Assembly: GCA_903926465.1 (NCBI GenBank)
Contig: CAIYJE010000195.1
Span: 20,128 to 84,127, forward strand
Direction: 5' to 3'
From: an uncultured Planctomycetales bacterium
Lineage (GTDB): Bacteria > Planctomycetota > Planctomycetia > Isosphaerales > Isosphaeraceae
Length of the DNA: 64,000 bases
Shown: piece after piece, positions 47,491-55,663 of the stretch
How positions within the stretch are numbered: the stretch's first letter is position 1
Layout of the letters: each line of letters begins with the position of its first letter
Notes under the pieces: model-generated
Databases searched by the model: none
Seen by the model: only the letters and a program-made list of their open reading frames with translations
What the model was told of the DNA's origin: nothing
Program-made: the position numbers and the translations under genes

Positions 47491-47978
47491 TACGTAGATC
47501 GGCTGATTCATCGGTATGAGATAGCGAGGTTGGTCCCAGCGATGAATTATCCGTGAGCATGGAACAAGCGTGAGACTGTTACTCGCCAAATCCAGCGGGC
47601 TCAAACTGTAATACCGGCCAATGCGCCATCGACTCCAAGGCCAAAAAGCAGTGTTCCCTTGAGGGGGGTAAGGAACGCAATGCCTGTCCCTTTGTTTTCT
47701 TCTCAGCGGGCTCAAACTGTAATACCGGCCAATGCGCCATCGACTCCAAGGCCAAAAAGCAGTGTTCCCTTGAGGGGGGTAAGGAACGCAATGCCTGTCC
47801 CTTTGTTTTCCTTGTCCTTACTTATCAAAATGTCATTGTCTCGGTAGCCGGTAAACACGTTATCGATAGCGATCATGGCGAAAACGCGTATATTACATAC
47901 AACCCAGGTGCCGGGTTCGTCCTGGAGTTAACGGAAGCATTGGCTGTCTTTCTTGTCCAAGGCTATGAATTGGGGACG
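47491..47978. other. Intergenic region with tandem duplication
   Basis: About 490 bp between the PPC protein and the CIA30 gene. The middle is a 111-bp tandem duplication (listed). The right part (47811-47978) has lower GC and should hold the promoter of the following genes, but I see no clear pair of boxes. Confidence 0.5.
47594..47810. repeat. 111-bp tandem direct repeat, two near-identical copies
   Basis: The unit begins AGCGGGCTCAAACTGTAATA at 47594 and again at 47705; about 107 bases are identical between the copies. The inner sequence AACGCAATGCCTGTCCC is the reverse complement of the opening of dispersed repeat family 2 (GGGACAGGCATTGC), so the unit may be related to that family. Neither copy encodes a recognisable peptide. 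Confidence 0.9.
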
Positions 47979-48563
47979 ATGATGATCCAGAAAATGCTAG
48001 CAGTGCCTCTGTTGATCCTGATAGGGTCGTTCGTCATGGCTGAAGACACGCCGACACCCTTGTTCGACTTCACCGGAGCCGATGCTGCGAAGCAATGGCA
48101 GACCGTCAATGATGGCGTGATGGGCGGCGTCTCCGAAGGCAAGTTCACAATCACCGACCGGAAGACGATGGATTTCTCCGGCACGCTGTCTCTAGCAAAC
48201 AACGGCGGCTTCGCTTCCGTGCGAACGAAGGCCAAGAAGCTCGGACTGAAAAAAGGTGATACTCTGATCGCCAAAGTGAAAGGCGACGGCCGTGAGTATT
48301 CGCTGAACCTTTACCTTGACAAGCCGCAGTTCGCATTCTCATATCGAGCGATGGTGCCAACGAAGAAGGACGAGTGGATCGAAGTCAAAGTCCCACTCGA
48401 CAAGAGCCAGGCGACCTGGTTTGGACGAGTTGTGAACGACGCCGGGCCGGTCGATCCGACAGAAATCAACGCCGTGGGCTTCATGCTGGGTGACAAGAAA
48501 GCCGGACCGTTCAGGATGGAGATCGAGTCGATCAAGGTGGAGCGCGCGGGAGCGTCGAAATGA
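47979..48563 (+). CDS. CIA30-like exported protein
   Basis: About 194 residues from the ATG-ATG pair at 47979; the frame is open from 47940. A signal peptide is present (MLAVPLLILIGSFVMA). The body matches the CIA30 family: LFDFTGADAAKQWQTVNDGV, MGGVSEGKF, and NNGGFASVRTKA. The end, INAVGFMLGDKKAGPFRMEI, is also typical. Members have a jelly-roll fold that in eukaryotes helps assemble complex I; in bacteria the role is unclear and may be sugar or lipid binding. The stop overlaps the next start by 4 nt. The base composition is lower in GC than the surrounding genes. Confidence 0.82.
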   Translation: MMIQKMLAVPLLILIGSFVMAEDTPTPLFDFTGADAAKQWQTVNDGVMGGVSEGKFTITDRKTMDFSGTLSLANNGGFASVRTKAKKLGLKKGDTLIAKVKGDGREYSLNLYLDKPQFAFSYRAMVPTKKDEWIEVKVPLDKSQATWFGRVVNDAGPVDPTEINAVGFMLGDKKAGPFRMEIESIKVERAGASK

Positions 48564-48946
48564 ATCCGTTACGGTTCCCCTACCTCTTCAATATTCTGGT
48601 TCTGATCCCGGTCGGCCTCCTGACGCTGCTTGGTGGTGAGCGGGGCGGACAATTGGCCTGCCAGAGCAAGTTCCCGGAAAGTGAAGGGTTCCGCACGATT
48701 CTCGGCTCGTTGTGGACGGCAATTCTGCTGGGTTCAATCCTCGGCTGTTTCTATCCCATACCGATGTCTGCACTGCTGCTCATTCAGGTAACTTACAAGT
48801 CGCTTTGGCTATTGGTTTTTGTGCTGCCCCGGATGCTCAAGGGGCGAAGCAGCGAAGTTCCTTGGGGAATTGCATCCACGTTCTTCTTGATCGTTGTGAG
48901 CTACCCGCTGGTGATTCCTTGGGGGCAACTTTTTGCAACTCCATGA
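48560..48946 (+). CDS. Small membrane protein, unknown function
   Basis: 128 residues with about four membrane spans (LFNILVLIPVGLLTLLGG, ILGSLWTAILLGSILGCF, LLIQVTYKSLWLLVFVL, IASTFFLIVVSYPLVIPW). It overlaps the CIA30 gene by ATGA and is followed after 21 nt by the truncated isochorismatase gene, so all three seem to have been one operon. No family recognised. Confidence 0.72.
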   Translation: MNPLRFPYLFNILVLIPVGLLTLLGGERGGQLACQSKFPESEGFRTILGSLWTAILLGSILGCFYPIPMSALLLIQVTYKSLWLLVFVLPRMLKGRSSEVPWGIASTFFLIVVSYPLVIPWGQLFATP

Positions 48947-48967
48947 ACGTATGATATGAGCTGATTT

Positions 48968-49102
48968 ATGACCAAGGGATTGCTGGTAATTGACCTTCAG
49001 AACGATGACTTCCCCGGTGGTAAATTCCCGCTGTGGAACATGGATGCCGTGCTTCAGAATATCGAGCGTGTCATCGAGAAAGCCAACGCTCAGGGAGCAT
49101 GA
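48968..49102 (+). pseudogene. Isochorismatase-family cysteine hydrolase, 5' fragment cut at a dispersed repeat
   Basis: 44 codons then TGA. MTKGLLVIDLQNDDFPGGKF is the unmistakable opening of the family, with the first catalytic Asp in VIDLQND. The translation continues through an alpha-helix (DAVLQNIERVIEKANAQG), after which a family member would go on for ~140 more residues with the Lys and Cys of the active site. Instead the frame ends at 49102, 4 nt before a copy of dispersed repeat family 2 starts. The product cannot be active. Confidence 0.8.
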
Positions 49103-49105
49103 CGA

Positions 49106-49175
49106 GGGACAGGCCATGCGTTTCTGATCCAGAATCTCAACTTTGGAGATCTGGTGCTATCTGTTCTTCGCTGGC
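49106..49175 (+). repeat. Dispersed repeat family 2, copy A
   Basis: GGGACAGGCCATGCGTTTCT, then GATCCAGAATCTCAACTTTG, GAGATCTGG and CTGTTCTTCGCTGGC. It begins where the isochorismatase fragment ends. It aligns with copies B and C with scattered mismatches and small gaps. Confidence 0.7.
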
Positions 49176-49300
49176 TCTGTGTTCCAAGCCTTAAAAAAAG
49201 GGTTGTTCTGTAAACCCAAGGCTGCGCCCTCGTTGTACGACACAAGTCCGCAGGATCGCCAAGATTAAAGAAACAACGGATCATCCGACTGAAAGAGAGG

Positions 49301-49390
49301 AATGGACGGGAAGGACCGGAATTCATGAGGACAGGCGGTGTTAAGGGTCCATCACTCCTGTCCATACCGTCCATCAGGTCCATTCCTATT
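49301..49390. repeat. Dispersed repeat family 1, full palindromic copy
   Basis: Left arm GGAATGGACGGGAAGGACCG, interior GGAATTCATGAGGAC then AGGCGGTG, right arms GTCCATACCGTCCAT and GGTCCATTCC. The interior matches the copy at 41963-42058 in reverse orientation. Confidence 0.75.
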
Positions 49391-49438
49391 CTGCCGTGTG
49401 TAGGCCCTTGGCCTGCTTACAGAAAGCCGACGGGGGGA

Positions 49439-49508
49439 TAGGTATGGCGTCTTTGCTCCAGAATCTCATTCATTAGAGATCTTGCGCTGCCTGTCCTTCG
49501 CTTGCAGG
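49439..49508 (+). repeat. Dispersed repeat family 2, copy B
   Basis: TAGGTATGGCGTCTTTG, CTCCAGAATCTCATTCATTA, GAGATCTTGCGCTGCCTGTC, CTTCGCTTGCAGG. This is the most diverged of the three copies at its 5' end. Confidence 0.65.
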
Positions 49509-50132
49509 TTAAGGTGACACGGCTGGGGTAATTTGTCGAATAAATCAAATTGGAATCCATTCAGCCGAATTCAGTAACCGACATCAAGTGGCATTGAATT
49601 CTCGACCCTGAAGGGGTTGTTCTTAAAGCCCAGGTCGAAGGCCTGGGGCGGTTCTTTGGCTGTAAGATTCAGCAGGATAGGACTTCAAAAAGAATTGGAA
49701 AATCTTTTCCGGAAACCAGGATGGTGAGCGGGTGCTGAAGAAAAACGAGCGAATTTAAGTGGTTTGGTGTAAGTGGGATAAATGGATAGTTTTGGGTGTT
49801 TCAGGGGTGGCCTGTGGTTGTCGTGGTCATGGAGGGGGGGTAAGAGGAATCCCTCACGTGCGTTTCGGGCTTTGGGGAACGGAGAAAACAGAAGAATCCG
49901 TTGCTCACGCGGCGGGCTATTCTATTGTGGATGGGGGCCGGCCGGGCTGCGTTTACATGCAAGCCAGGGTCACGCTGGGGGGCTCTGACGGACGAATCTG
50001 TACCTTATCGATCCGCACGCGCTTGTGAAAGTCTCGTGGAACGCACTAATCTCTATTTCTCGTGGTCCCGGCAACGCCGTCAGGGCCGAGCCGTTCAACT
50101 TCATTGCCTTGCAGACGGAAAACTCTGCCATC

Positions 50133-53100
50133 ATGAGCGATCATCGGCCTGGCGGCCAGCGAAACGGCGCCCCTGCTGCACAAGGGACTGACGGGTCGGT
50201 GAACCCGCCCGCCCGCAGTTGCCTGCTTGTCGGCGAGGGCAACATGCTGATCTCAAGCGGCCAGATCCTACTTGATGCGGGCCTGCGGATCAGCGGGGTG
50301 GTCTCAGACGAGGCGGGCGCGTTGCGGTGGGCCCGCTCGCTCGAAATCCCGACCATCGGCTACGGTCCAGAACTCGTCGCGTGGCTGGAACGATCGCCCG
50401 TCGACTATCTGTTCAGCATTTTCAATCTGCGGATTCTGCCTGCGGAAGCCTTGCGGTTGCCGCGGATAGCCGCCATCAATTTTCACGACGGGCCCCTGCC
50501 GCGGTATGCGGGGCTCCATGCCACTTCCTGGGCGCTGTTCAACGGTGAGAAGAGCCATGGTGTCACCTGGCACCTGATGGAATCGGCGATCGATACGGGC
50601 GCCATCGTCAGGCAACGGCGGTTCGCTGTGGCCGAGGACGAGACCGCCTTGAGCCTGAACCTGAAGTGCTTCGAGGCAGGGTTCGCCGCGCTTGCCGAGA
50701 TGGTGCCGGATCTGGTTTGGGGAACGATCCAGGGCACGCCCCAGGATTCGGCCCAGCGAACCTATTGTGCCGGCTCAAGCCGACCGGCGGCCGGTGGCAT
50801 CCTTGATTGGGGTAGACGCGGCGAGGAAAGCCAGGCGATGGCCCGCGGAACCGACTTCGGACCATATTTCAATCCGCTGGTCTTGCCGAAGGTCTGGGTC
50901 GGGGCGGAATGCGTTGTCGCGCGAGAGGTCAGGCTCGGTGACATGGCGTACGCTGGGCCCCCGGGCACCGTGCTGGCAATGGACGACACGGCGCTGACAA
51001 TCGCCACCGCCTCGCGACCGGTCATCGTGGGTGGATTGGCAACCATCGATGGGGAATCGCTCTCGGTGCCAGAGGCTGCGAAGCGGTATGGCCTGCACGT
51101 CGGCCGGGTGCTGCCCGTGCTGCCGCCGGAAAGTATCGAACAGGTGACGTCGTCAAGCGAGTCGCTGGCGAGGCATGAGCGGTACTGGGCGACGCGTCTG
51201 CAGTCGCTGTGTCCGGTCTCGCCGGTTCCTGCCCTGCGTGCGGCCCAGGCCGTCAAGGAACGCACGGTGGTTTCGCAAGCCTGGCACGTGCCGGAGGAGG
51301 TGGTCGGCTGGATCACCCGAGATGGGCGATGCTGGCCGTTGGAGGAGTTCCTGCTGGCTGCATTCGGCAGCTTTCTCGCGCGGCTGGGTATCCACGACAG
51401 CTTCGACATCGAGTTTCGTGACAGTGGCGCAAGGCCCCCGGATCCGTTCGGCATATTCGCGGAGCACGTCCCGTTCCGCTTCGATATTGAAGACGATTTT
51501 GAAGTTGTGCTGCAACGTGTGCGAGAGGAGCGAACGCGGATCGCCCGGCACCAGACCTACGCCCGCGACCTCATACCCCGCTCGCCAGCCCTGCATTGCC
51601 AGGCGTCCCTAGGCCGCAGGGGCAAGCTTCCTGTGGCTGTCGAACTCGGTGCGGTTGGCGATGCTGCAGACACTGACCACGACCTCGTCATTCGTTTTCC
51701 TCTCCAAGGCCTTGAGGGGCTGGCGGTGTTCGAGGCTGACTACCGAGACTCCGTGAGTGTGATCCTGGATCGGTTTTCGGTATTCCTCCAAAATATGGTG
51801 GCGCGTGGCACGATGTCGCTGCGCGAGATTCCACTGGTGCGTGATGACGAGCGAGAGACCATACTCCAAACGTGGAGCAGCACGGGCCCGGCGGATCGGT
51901 CGACGGACTGCCTGCATCACTTGTTCGAGTCACAGGTGGTAAAAACTCCGAACGCAGTGGCGGTGCAGTTCGGATCATTAGAAATGACATATCAAGAACT
52001 CGACGCAAAAGCCGAACGGCTTGCCGAAAGGCTCAGGCATCTCGGAGTTGGCCCCGAGTCTCTCGTCGGAGTTTGCCTTGAGCGGTCTCCGGAGTCCATT
52101 GTTGGCCTGCTGGGGATCCTCAAGGCCGGGGGCGGCTACGTACCGCTTGATCCAACGTACCCTCAGTCGCGGTTGGCGTTCATCGTCAAGGATTCGGGCA
52201 TCCAGGCCGTCGTCAGCCTGCGCAAGCTCGCCGACCGACTTCCACCCGGCCCGTTGCTGCTTCGCGTCTATCTCGACGCGGATGAACCGCCGCAAGCGGC
52301 GGACACGCCAACCGAGACTGCCGTCGTCAGGCACCACAATCTGGCCTACATCATCTACACGTCTGGCTCCGCGGGTGAGCCGAATGGGGTGATGGTAGAG
52401 CACCGCACCGTCGTTAACTTCATCAGGGCGGCGCAGGCCCAATACGGGGTGCGGTGTGGGGATCGGGTCCTCCAATTCGCGTCGATAAATTTCGATGCCA
52501 GCGTGGAGGAGATCTTCACCTGCCTTGCGAGCGGCGGGACCCTGGTGCTAAGAAGTGACGAAATGCTGGCGTCGGCACGGGTGTTCATGGAACGCTGTGC
52601 ATCGTGGAGGATCAACGTCCTTGATCTTCCTACGGCGTTCTGGCACATGCTTGTAACGCAAATGAAGGCGGGCGGCCTTCCGCCCTGCCCCGACCTTCGT
52701 GTGGTGATCATTGGCGGTGAGGCTGCATCTCCGTCCCTGGTCAGGGCATGGCGTGAGTTGGTGGGGCCGCACATCGCCTTGTTCAACGGTTATGGCCCCA
52801 CCGAGGCGACGGTCGTTTCGACCTGGGCCGAATTGGGCGACCAAAAGGTGTGTGACGCAGTTCCGATCGGTGTGCCGATCGCCGGTGCAACGGCGTACGT
52901 GCTCGACCGGTGCGGGCAGCCACTGCCGCACGGTTTCTTGGGGCAACTGCACATCGGCGGAGCCGGGCTGGCCAGAGGCTATCGGAACCGTCCCGCGCTC
53001 ACGGCTGAGCGTTTCGTGCCAGATCCCTTCAGCGCCGTAGCCGGCGGGCGGATGTACCGAACTGGCGACCAGGTACGCTGGCTGGCGGACGGCACACTGG

Positions 53101-54575
53101 AGTATCTGGGTCGGCTGGATGATCAGGTGAAGGTCCGCGGCTTCCGCATTGAACTGGGTGAGATCGAGGCTGCGCTGGAGCAGTTGTCTGGATCAGGCAT
53201 TCGCCAGGCCGTGGTGATCGTGCGCGAGATCAGCCCTGGGAATGAAACGCTTGTTGCGTATCTGGTGGGTGGTGAAGCAGGAGACGACGAGACGATCCGG
53301 CAAGGTCTGGAGCGTAGCCTGCCGCCGTACATGATTCCTGCGGCGTTCATGCGGCTGGAGTCAATTCCACTGACGCCGAATGGGAAGGTTGACCGGAACG
53401 CGTTGCCGCAGCCTGAATTCATGCGTCATACCTCAACTTTGTATGTTGCGCCTGGTACGCGTACAGAGGAAGAGTTGGCGAAGATATGGCAGGAGCTTTT
53501 GGGGCTTTCTCAGGTTGGGATTCATGATAACTTTTTTCAATCAGGCGGTCATTCTCTTCTGGCCGTGCGACTTCTTTCACGGATTCATGATCGCCTTGGT
53601 GTTGATTTATCACTGGCCAGCATTTTTCAGAGTCCTACAATCGCAGGCCTTGAAACTGAGATTGGCAAGGCGTCTCGGGGTGTAACGCAACCGGTTCTGG
53701 AACTTCTGCGTGAAGGTTTCTCGGACCTTCCGCCGCTGGTCGTAATGCCTGGGGCTTATGGAGATATCTTTCCGGGCTGGCAGCAAGCGGCCGAGCTTTT
53801 TCCCGAGGATCGCTCTATTTATGCATTGCGTGTCGCAGGTTCAGAACCATTCTGGCAGGGATGTGAAACCTTGGAGGATCTGGCGCGCGGACTGGTTGGC
53901 GTTTTGAAGCGAGCTTCCTGGTCTGGCCCCTGTCATCTTGCCGGCTGGTCCATGGGTGGTTTACTGGCCTATGAGTCGGCTCGTCAACTGTCGGCTCAGG
54001 GATTTCCCGTGGGGTCGGTTCTCCTCTTTGATACGGGGCCTGAGTTTCTGCGAATGTCAGAGCCAACGTCCTCGGTTCGTAGGCTCAGGGATCTGTCGTC
54101 CATGGCGCGCAATCTTCCCGCCTGGTTCAGTGATTACTCGGACTTGCTGAAGAGCCGTGAGTGGTGGCGAAACATGGCGGGTAAGGTTCGTGCGCGAGTG
54201 AGGCGCAACCGGCGATCCTCAGATGGTCAAGTGACAACGCCTGCCGATCAGGCCCTTCCTGAGTTCCTTGAACTTGCGGAGATCCCTTCGCTTTATCGTG
54301 AGCGCGGTGTGATCTGCTACCACATGATGCGTGCGTACCATCCGGGATCCTACGATGGCCGGGTTACTTTATTTCGGTGTCGTACCCGATGGATCATTCA
54401 TCGTGCGTATGGGCGATATCTGGGCTGGGAGCCATGCGTTAAGGGACCAATCCGGCTGGTGTCAATTCCTGGTTCTCATGATGCGTTCCTCTCCACCCGT
54501 TACATTGCCGATCATCTGGCCAGGATTGTGGCCGAGTTGAAGGATTTAGACGAGGCCTGTCTCCTGATTGAATAA
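50133..54575 (+). CDS. Orphan one-module NRPS: formyltransferase, partial condensation, adenylation, carrier, thioesterase
   Basis: 1480 residues from the ATG at 50133; the frame is open from 50025 and the start is uncertain. Residues ~30-330 resemble methionyl-tRNA formyltransferase, with the catalytic Asn116-Phe-His118 (AAINFHDGPLP) and Asp154 (AIDTGAIV). Residues ~350-600 match only the C-terminal half of a condensation domain; the HHxxxDG half is absent. Adenylation domain: LTYQELDA-like opening, A3 loop TSGSAGEPNG (~740), NGYGPTEA, YRTGD and NGKVDRNAL. Carrier domain FFQSGGHSLLAVRL (pantetheine Ser ~1140). Thioesterase with GWSMGGLLAYES (Ser ~1272). The order resembles an initiation module like that of linear gramicidin, but with its own release domain. 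It probably makes a formylated amino acid derivative. No export or phosphopantetheinyl transferase gene is adjacent. Confidence 0.87.
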   Translation: MSDHRPGGQRNGAPAAQGTDGSVNPPARSCLLVGEGNMLISSGQILLDAGLRISGVVSDEAGALRWARSLEIPTIGYGPELVAWLERSPVDYLFSIFNLRILPAEALRLPRIAAINFHDGPLPRYAGLHATSWALFNGEKSHGVTWHLMESAIDTGAIVRQRRFAVAEDETALSLNLKCFEAGFAALAEMVPDLVWGTIQGTPQDSAQRTYCAGSSRPAAGGILDWGRRGEESQAMARGTDFGPYFNPLVLPKVWVGAECVVAREVRLGDMAYAGPPGTVLAMDDTALTIATASRPVIVGGLATIDGESLSVPEAAKRYGLHVGRVLPVLPPESIEQVTSSSESLARHERYWATRLQSLCPVSPVPALRAAQAVKERTVVSQAWHVPEEVVGWITRDGRCWPLEEFLLAAFGSFLARLGIHDSFDIEFRDSGARPPDPFGIFAEHVPFRFDIEDDFEVVLQRVREERTRIARHQTYARDLIPRSPALHCQASLGRRGKLPVAVELGAVGDAADTDHDLVIRFPLQGLEGLAVFEADYRDSVSVILDRFSVFLQNMVARGTMSLREIPLVRDDERETILQTWSSTGPADRSTDCLHHLFESQVVKTPNAVAVQFGSLEMTYQELDAKAERLAERLRHLGVGPESLVGVCLERSPESIVGLLGILKAGGGYVPLDPTYPQSRLAFIVKDSGIQAVVSLRKLADRLPPGPLLLRVYLDADEPPQAADTPTETAVVRHHNLAYIIYTSGSAGEPNGVMVEHRTVVNFIRAAQAQYGVRCGDRVLQFASINFDASVEEIFTCLASGGTLVLRSDEMLASARVFMERCASWRINVLDLPTAFWHMLVTQMKAGGLPPCPDLRVVIIGGEAASPSLVRAWRELVGPHIALFNGYGPTEATVVSTWAELGDQKVCDAVPIGVPIAGATAYVLDRCGQPLPHGFLGQLHIGGAGLARGYRNRPALTAERFVPDPFSAVAGGRMYRTGDQVRWLADGTLEYLGRLDDQVKVRGFRIELGEIEAALEQLSGSGIRQAVVIVREISPGNETLVAYLVGGEAGDDETIRQGLERSLPPYMIPAAFMRLESIPLTPNGKVDRNALPQPEFMRHTSTLYVAPGTRTEEELAKIWQELLGLSQVGIHDNFFQSGGHSLLAVRLLSRIHDRLGVDLSLASIFQSPTIAGLETEIGKASRGVTQPVLELLREGFSDLPPLVVMPGAYGDIFPGWQQAAELFPEDRSIYALRVAGSEPFWQGCETLEDLARGLVGVLKRASWSGPCHLAGWSMGGLLAYESARQLSAQGFPVGSVLLFDTGPEFLRMSEPTSSVRRLRDLSSMARNLPAWFSDYSDLLKSREWWRNMAGKVRARVRRNRRSSDGQVTTPADQALPEFLELAEIPSLYRERGVICYHMMRAYHPGSYDGRVTLFRCRTRWIIHRAYGRYLGWEPCVKGPIRLVSIPGSHDAFLSTRYIADHLARIVAELKDLDEACLLIE

Positions 54576-54767
54576 TCATTGAAAATGACGGCAGACTCAA
54601 TGGATGAATTCGCTTGACCGGAATCCTGTACGCAATGACAAGGTGGAACCGCGTTCTGTTGCCCTACGGCTTTGAAAGCGGTCTGACTGGCCAAGATAAA
54701 AGACCCGCTCTATACTCGATTGATAAGAAAACCCGATAGATGACATGTTTTACGCCATTGGTGAGCA

Positions 54768-55307
54768 ATGTCTCCAACAGTTTCATCGGTTCGCAACCCT
54801 AAGCTTTTGGCGACACTGGCAATGCTGGTGCTGGTCACGCTTGGGTTCACGGTTTATTACTTATTCGAAGTGAATGCGTTCCTGCGTGCCCAGCACGCAG
54901 ATCCTTCATTGGTACGTAAACCGGGCCAGCGTTATGAGTTATTGGAGCTGACCTGGCCGTTCCTTGTGTTCACTCCCGCATTGATTGGGCTAGTGTTCAA
55001 TGTTGCCAGAGCGCGTCGTCTGGGCCTTTCTTGGAAGTCCTGGTTTGATTGGTCCTGGGACGACGGGCCGCAAGACCAATTCACACGCACGCGAAACGTC
55101 CTGATTGGACTGATCGACTGCTTTGTGATTGGCTGGCTCATCGTGAGTCTGATCCGGATCTCTGTGTGGGAGGTAAGTCCTTTCAGAATCAATCTATTGT
55201 GCTACGTGTTGATGTTCCCTCTGCTGCTGGAAGCGGTCTGGCTGGTACGGAACGCCATTCGCGACTGTCTGTATCAACTCCGGATTGGAACCAGCCACAA
55301 AGGCTGA
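54768..55307 (+). CDS. Four-span membrane protein, unknown
   Basis: 179 residues. Four hydrophobic segments: LLATLAMLVLVTLGFTVYYL, TWPFLVFTPALIGLVFNVA, VLIGLIDCFVIGWLIVSLI, and LLCYVLMFPLLLEAVWLV. The loop between spans 2 and 3 is Trp/Asp-rich (WKSWFDWSWDDGPQDQ). It lies 190 nt downstream of the NRPS gene on the same strand and might be co-transcribed, but the gap is too long to be sure. No family recognised. Shine-Dalgarno is weak. Confidence 0.65.
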   Translation: MSPTVSSVRNPKLLATLAMLVLVTLGFTVYYLFEVNAFLRAQHADPSLVRKPGQRYELLELTWPFLVFTPALIGLVFNVARARRLGLSWKSWFDWSWDDGPQDQFTRTRNVLIGLIDCFVIGWLIVSLIRISVWEVSPFRINLLCYVLMFPLLLEAVWLVRNAIRDCLYQLRIGTSHKG

Positions 55308-55663
55308 TCACGTGGGGAGCTGACAACGGGACAGGCATTGCCTCTTTGATCCAGGACCTCAACGTTGGAAACTTTGAAGATCTGGCGCTGCCTGTTCTTC
55401 GCTGGCAGGTTTGTCTATTTTGCCCAGCTTGCCTTGGTGAGGTCCCGCCACAATCCAGAATCAAGCTGAACCTGCTCAAAGCCGAAAGTTAAATGAGGGA
55501 ATCCGCACAAGCTCTAGAGTTTGTGGGATGAAGGCCCCCCGAACGGACGCGGGGTGGTGGCCACCCAAGGGCCGGGGGATCGGCCGCGCTCTTGAGCCAG
55601 GATGGCAAAACCGTGGGTCAAGAATGTCAGTTTCAGGCATCGGCATGGTCAGGCCCACGCGTC
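55308..55663. other. Intergenic region with repeat family 2
   Basis: About 356 bp. The left third is copy C of dispersed repeat family 2. The following hydrolase frame is open from 55592, but its signal peptide starts at 55664. No promoter identified. Confidence 0.5.
55328..55409 (+). repeat. Dispersed repeat family 2, copy C
   Basis: GGGACAGGCATTGCCTCTTT, GATCCAGGACCTCAACGTTG, GAAGATCTGGCGCTGCCTGT, TCTTCGCTGGCAGG. It has a 10- to 12-base insertion relative to copy A in the middle. Confidence 0.7.

Larger units (their letters stand above)
49103..50132. other. Repeat-dense non-coding region
   Basis: About 1 kb with no credible gene. It holds two copies of repeat family 2, one full copy of family 1, and a palindrome at 49629-49647 (CCCAGG, loop, CCTGGG) preceded by GGGGTTGTTCTTAAAG; a related GGGTTGTTCTGTAAACCC occurs near 49200. 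The short plus-strand frame at 49759-50028 has no domain. The promoter of the NRPS gene should be at the right end. Confidence 0.55.

Noticed and set aside
47594..47810. CRISPR array
   Set aside because: There are only two units of 111 bp without spacers, so it is a tandem duplication.
49759..50028. Plus-strand frame of 89 codons before the NRPS gene
   Set aside because: No domain, no ribosome site and unusual composition; it lies in repeat-rich DNA.
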